Part shown: one piece after another, positions 23,038-25,812 of the stretch
Layout: every line of letters begins with the position of its first letter
How positions within the stretch are numbered: position 1 is the stretch's first letter
Assembly: GCA_910577875.1 (NCBI GenBank)
Contig: CAJTNY010000025.1
Location: 1-25,812, forward strand
From: an uncultured Christensenella sp.
GTDB lineage: Bacteria > Bacillota > Clostridia > Christensenellales > Borkfalkiaceae
Direction of reading: 5' to 3'
DNA: 25,812 nucleotides
Position numbers and translations under genes: made by a program
Notes under the pieces: generated by a model
Told to the model about the DNA's origin: nothing
What the model saw: the letters and a program-made list of their open reading frames with translations, nothing else
Databases searched by the model: none

Positions 23038-23757
23038 TTAAAACCAAATATTTGACAACAATTCAGTCAATATTACCGACTTATTATTATGATGATGTTT
23101 ATGGTCACGTCCCGGAGTATGTTTTTTAGGCGGTTTAGGTCTTCGTTTACCGTTTCGTGAGTTCCATCCTGGTTTTTCCCTTGATTTGTTTAAGTGTTCT
23201 TTGCCTTGTTTTATTATGCCTGGACGCTTGTAATAATTAGGGTTGTAAACATCATAAAAAATATTGTCATACCATTTCCATTCCAAGACATCCGTAACCA
23301 ACAAAGACAAATAGTCTTCCGTAATAAACGGTAATGACTTTATATTATTACCTAAATAAATTCCACTTCCCGAATTAATAGTAATATCATTAGCCAAATC
23401 ACCGACAGCGTTTCCTATATCCTGAATTGCATTTTGTATGGGATGAAAAGTAATTTCTATCAATCCAAGCGCAGCCGCTACAGCAGCTAATACACCGAGC
23501 ACAACAGTTGTTGACATCGCAAACTCTCCGGTCGGGTCCACGTTCATTACAGGATTGTTTCCGCAGTACGCGTAAAGGTTCAGTCCGTTCAGCGTTTCGG
23601 GGTCCGCGTATTCCACGGAGTCAGCATTTAAAAACCTGCACGTTCTCGGGTCGTAGTATCGCGTTTGCAGATAGTACAAACCCGTTTCTTCGTCGTAATA
23701 ATACCCGCGGTATCTGTACGGGTTTATTCCCGCCGTTCCGCCGCCTGCCAACACCAT
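23038..23757 (-). CDS. Orphan Rhs core fragment with C-terminal toxin tip
   Basis: A 239-residue remnant of an Rhs/WapA-type toxin. Residues about 12-76 are the conserved Rhs core end: NPYRYRGYYYDEETGLYYLQTRYYDP, RFLNADS, NLYAYCGNNPVMNVDPTG. The DPTG marks the usual junction to the variable tip. The tip has a hydrophobic stretch (about 82-104), then about 130 residues ending in a strongly basic His-rich region (KRRPKPPKKHTPGRDHKHHH). There are no YD repeats, no secretion signal and no upstream shell in frame, so it cannot be a full toxin. It looks like a displaced tip cassette. The core part is more G/C-rich than the tip, a mosaic expected of recombined modules. The ATG at 23757 has no good ribosome binding site. 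Confidence 0.85.
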   Translation of the reverse strand: MVLAGGGTAGINPYRYRGYYYDEETGLYYLQTRYYDPRTCRFLNADSVEYADPETLNGLNLYAYCGNNPVMNVDPTGEFAMSTTVVLGVLAAVAAALGLIEITFHPIQNAIQDIGNAVGDLANDITINSGSGIYLGNNIKSLPFITEDYLSLLVTDVLEWKWYDNIFYDVYNPNYYKRPGIIKQGKEHLNKSREKPGWNSRNGKRRPKPPKKHTPGRDHKHHHNNKSVILTELLSNIWF

Positions 23758-23779
23758 TGCCGTTTGATTTGTTATTTTA

Positions 23780-23807
23780 AGTATATCATATTATTTAAAC
23801 TTGTCAA
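23780..23807 (-). promoter_or_regulatory. SigA-like promoter in front of the orphan Rhs tip
   Basis: On the minus strand TTGACA (23802-23807), 16-nt spacer, TATACT (23780-23785) with extended -10 TGA. The -10 lies only 22 nt before the ATG, leaving little leader and no clear Shine-Dalgarno. It may transcribe mainly the downstream metallopeptidase-like gene. Confidence 0.6.
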
Positions 23808-23815
23808 TATAGCAA

Positions 23816-23844
23816 ATAAAGGAGAGCTAATAGCTCTCCTTTAT
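23816..23844 (-). terminator. Hairpin terminator after the 99-residue island gene
   Basis: A perfect 13-bp stem (23816-23828 with 23832-23844), 3-nt loop, followed on the minus strand by a short T-run (TTTATTTGC). It separates the second and third cassettes and lies 9 nt before the next promoter's -35. Confidence 0.7.
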
Positions 23845-23858
23845 CGCTAAAATTTTAA

Positions 23859-24158
23859 TCAAATTATCTCAATTATCTCAATTCTATCCCATAATTGTTT
23901 TAACGTAAAAGAACCTTTTCTGCCCATACGGAACAGCTTAAACCCCTCTTTAAATGTATCATAAAAACTAACATACTCCGCCTCATTAGTAGACAAATTT
24001 ACATTAATCCAATAAATTATGTTTCCGTTTAATAATTCATTTTTTTCAACGGTAATTTTACAATTCCTATAATGCGCATAGTCCTTTACTTTAAAATTCA
24101 ACAACGTTATACTATGAGTATTTATTGCTTTAATAATTTCATTATAATCTTTAATCAT
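23859..24158 (-). CDS. Unknown island protein, candidate immunity protein
   Basis: Not recognised. From ATG 24158 the protein is 99 residues (MIKDYNEIIKAINTHSITLL...), intracellular, with no motif. A frame opening with TTG at 24188 overlaps the upstream gene; the ATG is preferred because GAAGTG lies about 6 nt upstream of it. It is the second gene after the 24641-24913 tip. Its size, AT-rich composition and place fit an immunity protein or an immunity remnant left by an earlier cassette. Confidence 0.65.
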   Translation of the reverse strand: MIKDYNEIIKAINTHSITLLNFKVKDYAHYRNCKITVEKNELLNGNIIYWINVNLSTNEAEYVSFYDTFKEGFKLFRMGRKGSFTLKQLWDRIEIIEII

Positions 24159-24177
24159 TTTAAACACTTCACGGCTT

Positions 24178-24627
24178 TTATCGGTCAATATTCGGAAAAA
24201 TAATTAAATCTTCCGTAAGAGTAAACAACCTATAAGCCTCTGTATAATCATCATAGGCAACGGTGTCAGGTATTGCCTCAATAACAACCTCGTTTACTAA
24301 TTTGATAATAAATTTATCATAACTAATTTTAACATCGGAAATTGCTATGTCTAAAAAATATTCCCCGTTTACGTCAACGCAATCATCGAACAAACTGCTT
24401 CCAGGAATATCCCATTCAAAATCTTCTTCTGCCTTGTTTCCTCTTTTATATAAATCATTAGAACATAACAATAATTTTTTCGAATTATATATCCGCAAAA
24501 AACAAGTCGCATGAAAAAATATCTCTTGTTCATCTTTGACTATAGTTAACATAATCAAATCGCACGTTCTTTTTACATCTTTTATTTTTGCACCGCAAAG
24601 CATTTTTAAATTTTCACAGCTTTTCAT
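24178..24627 (-). CDS. Unknown island protein, candidate immunity protein of the second tip
   Basis: Not recognised. A 149-residue acidic, probably cytosolic protein with alternating beta-strand-like segments (FFHATCFLRIYNSKKLLLC; YFLDIAISDVKISYDKFIIKLV). It starts at ATG 24627, 13 nt after the stop of the tip gene, with no strong ribosome binding site. Direct adjacency to a toxin tip makes it the best candidate cognate immunity protein; no biochemical role can be read from the sequence. Confidence 0.7.
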   Translation of the reverse strand: MKSCENLKMLCGAKIKDVKRTCDLIMLTIVKDEQEIFFHATCFLRIYNSKKLLLCSNDLYKRGNKAEEDFEWDIPGSSLFDDCVDVNGEYFLDIAISDVKISYDKFIIKLVNEVVIEAIPDTVAYDDYTEAYRLFTLTEDLIIFPNIDR

Positions 24628-24640
24628 AATTATACCAATA

Positions 24641-24913
24641 TTAGAAATCTAAAAATTCTCTAATAAATTTAAGTAAATCCTTATAACCCTTGGGAGGCTC
24701 ATTATGTAATGCGTCATGAATTTCTCTCCATAACGGGTCGGTTTTTTTAATCCCGTTTTCCTTCATTGCAGCTTCAAACTGTTTATTTTGCGCTTGATTA
24801 TTACCAGGTCTGCTATCAGAAGCAAACAACACCGAAATACCTAAGCCGATACCTAATGTGCCGACGCCTGCAATAGTGCCTCCGACAACTACTGCTCCCG
24901 TTCCTGCCGACAA
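24641..24913 (-). CDS. Orphan polymorphic-toxin tip (truncated)
   Basis: A 90-residue fragment that opens with TTG at 24913. Residues about 4-32 are a Gly/Ala/Val-rich pre-toxin segment (GAVVVGGTIAGVGTLGIGLG, then ISVLFA), homologous to the tip at the right edge of the window. The C-terminal ~58 residues (TDPLWREIHDALHNEPPKGY...FIREFLDF) would be the toxin domain; WREIHDAL with its Glu/His could be functional, but I cannot assign an activity. The reading frame begins exactly where DNA homology with the other tip stops, so this is a displaced 3' end, not an intact gene. The start codon is uncertain; AGGG lies a few nucleotides upstream. Confidence 0.7.
   Translation of the reverse strand: MSAGTGAVVVGGTIAGVGTLGIGLGISVLFASDSRPGNNQAQNKQFEAAMKENGIKKTDPLWREIHDALHNEPPKGYKDLLKFIREFLDF
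24821..24910 (-). repeat. Homology arm copy 1 (pre-toxin segment)
   Basis: An ungapped ~90-bp segment clearly similar to 25636-25725. The first 14 nt on the plus strand (AGCAAACAACACCG) are identical and later positions diverge mostly at third codon positions. It encodes the GGTxAGxG...GLGIxVLFA pre-toxin stretch. Confidence 0.75.
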
Positions 24914-24930
24914 ACGTTCCCTATAATCTT

Positions 24931-24960
24931 ATTTTAACATTTTCACTCTGTTGCTGTCAA
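24931..24960 (-). promoter_or_regulatory. Possible promoter before the second tip
   Basis: On the minus strand TTGACA (24955-24960), 18-nt spacer, TAAAAT (24931-24936) with TG at the extended -10 place. It follows a hairpin directly, as at the third cassette. Confidence 0.45.
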
Positions 24961-24968
24961 GATAGAAA

Positions 24969-24994
24969 TAATCCACCGCATTTGCAGTGGATTA
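24969..24994 (-). terminator. Hairpin after the first immunity candidate
   Basis: An 8-bp stem TAATCCAC (24969-24976) with GTGGATTA (24987-24994) around a 10-nt loop, followed on the minus strand by TTTCTATCTTG. The T-run is imperfect, so termination may be partial. Confidence 0.5.
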
Positions 24995-25030
24995 CCCAAA
25001 CATTTCTTAATAAATTAACTTGATAATTGT

Positions 25031-25423
25031 TTATAAAACAGAAATCTCATTTATATCAGTGATAATAATTTCAACTTCATATTTTCCGCTAAATCCTTTT
25101 ATCAATAAAGCATCTGCAAATTCAGAATAAAAATCCAAGTAAATACGTAATCTGTTTTTTGTAAGCATTTTAACAAATTTATTTAAACTTATTTCTTTTC
25201 TTCTATTTCGTATAAATTTATAAATAGTTATATGGTTATAAATGTTGCAATCAAAATTATTAATATCAATAACTAACTTTCTATCTTTAAACAATTCAAT
25301 TTCGTTACCGTTATATAAATATATACCGTCTTGAATAAAAAACTTTAAAGATGAACTTATAATATCAATATTATATATACTGCTATCATGTAAAATATAT
25401 TTAGGAATTTTACTATATTTCAT
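25031..25423 (-). CDS. Unknown island protein, candidate immunity protein of the first tip
   Basis: Not recognised. From ATG 25423 the protein is 130 residues, Ile/Asn/Lys-rich, with strand-helix alternation and no membrane segment. An in-frame GTG at 25432 would overlap the tip stop. The ATG is preferred because GGTGGTG lies just upstream, and it starts 2 nt after the tip's TGA, so the two are translationally coupled. Very AT-rich codon use sets it apart from the housekeeping genes. The position is that of a cognate immunity gene. Confidence 0.72.
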   Translation of the reverse strand: MKYSKIPKYILHDSSIYNIDIISSSLKFFIQDGIYLYNGNEIELFKDRKLVIDINNFDCNIYNHITIYKFIRNRRKEISLNKFVKMLTKNRLRIYLDFYSEFADALLIKGFSGKYEVEIIITDINEISVL

Positions 25424-25425
25424 TA

Positions 25426-25812
25426 TCACCACCTATTAAATAACTCTACAAATTGTTTCCATAACTTTTTTAAAGCCTTACTTGCTTGCGCAGACAATTT
25501 GCCTTCCCCTTCTAACGGCAAACCATCGCGACCTATTCTTATATCAATACCATTCCCTCTTAAATGCACGTGGTCTGGCTTATGCGGATCCCCTGGCCAA
25601 CGTTCACCATAATATCCGTTACTTTTCCCTGTTTGAGCAAACAACACCGTAATACCCAAACCGCTAATAACTGCGCCGATACCCGCAACCGTACCGCCTG
25701 CAACAACCACTCCTGCTCCTGCCGCAATTGTGCCTGCCGCAGCTGCACCGCCGCCCGCTATCGCCATTGCCGCTCCGCTGCCTATCATCGGTATCCCTGC
25801 CGCGATTAGTTC
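25426..25812 (-). CDS. C-terminal end of a polymorphic (Rhs-type) toxin, cut by the window edge
   Basis: The frame stays open to the last base, so the 5' part lies outside. The in-window 128 residues start with a Gly/Ala/Ile-rich hydrophobic pre-toxin region (GGGAAAAGTIAAGAGVVVAG and following, to VLFAQTG). The tip proper is about 65 residues: YGERWPGDPHKPDHVHLRG, then GIDIRIGRDGLPLEGEGKLSAQ, then a basic helix ending ELFNRW. The HVH and IRIGRDGxPL pattern recurs at toxin C-termini in my recollection, but I cannot name the activity. It may be the expressed tip of a full Rhs gene, with orphan tips downstream. Confidence 0.72.
   Translation of the reverse strand, partial: ELIAAGIPMIGSGAAMAIAGGGAAAAGTIAAGAGVVVAGGTVAGIGAVISGLGITVLFAQTGKSNGYYGERWPGDPHKPDHVHLRGNGIDIRIGRDGLPLEGEGKLSAQASKALKKLWKQFVELFNRW
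25636..25725 (-). repeat. Homology arm copy 2 (pre-toxin segment)
   Basis: Partner of 24821-24910, about 815 bp away in direct orientation. Recombination between the two would delete the first tip and its immunity gene and place the second tip on the upstream toxin gene in frame. Confidence 0.75.

Noticed and set aside
1..25812. tRNA, rRNA, CRISPR array or insertion sequence
   Set aside because: Read through for cloverleaf arms, evenly spaced repeats and transposase motifs; none were convincing.

Overview
The window looks like a chromosomal segment of a low-to-moderate GC Bacillota member, most likely a spore-forming or formerly spore-forming gut Clostridia. The basis is the classic Firmicutes housekeeping gene order (yicC-gmk-rpoZ-priA-def-fmt-rsmB-rlmN-rpe-thiN, then asp23-fakA-recG around rpmB), monoderm-style lipoproteins and a SpoIIQ-type gene. 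No tRNA, rRNA, IS element or CRISPR array was seen. I cannot name the genus.

Layout. (1) 1-4400: asp23-fakA-recG on the minus strand. (2) 4472-4814: a single-gene rpmB unit on the plus strand, ending in a terminator shared with the convergent operon. (3) 4821-14776: a tightly packed eleven-gene minus-strand operon from one strong promoter, covering RNA decay (YicC), nucleotide supply (Gmk), transcription (omega), replication restart (PriA), protein N-terminus formation and processing (Fmt, Def), rRNA/tRNA modification (RsmB, RlmN), pentose phosphate and thiamine metabolism (Rpe, ThiN) and an M19 dipeptidase. The PASTA kinase, PP2C phosphatase, rsgA and coaBC genes usual at this locus are absent. 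(4) 14863-15525: a nitrilase-fold protein that seems to have lost its catalytic triad. (5) 15624-20841: plus-strand genes for an M1-type peptidase lipoprotein, a CorA Mg2+ channel with an elaborate leader, an FmdB-like zinc ribbon, a Mbeg1-like hydrolase and an unknown lipoprotein. (6) 20943-22173: a YwmB-like protein and SpoIIQ behind a possible forespore sigma-factor promoter. (7) 22361-22550: a tiny autonomous transcription unit with a 22-codon ORF. (8) 22581-25812: an AT-rich minus-strand Rhs/polymorphic-toxin island. It holds the 3' end of a toxin gene that continues past the right edge, followed by two displaced toxin-tip cassettes, each with candidate immunity genes.

The two most interesting signals are these. 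The corA leader has a consensus promoter, a 13-codon ORF starting Met-Asp-Pro, a 7-bp antiterminator and a competing intrinsic terminator; together they suggest a Mg2+-responsive translation-coupled attenuator. The Rhs island keeps orphan tips that share a ~90-bp homology arm and have terminator-promoter junctions between cassettes, with an HExxH metallopeptidase-like protein sitting where an immunity protein is expected.
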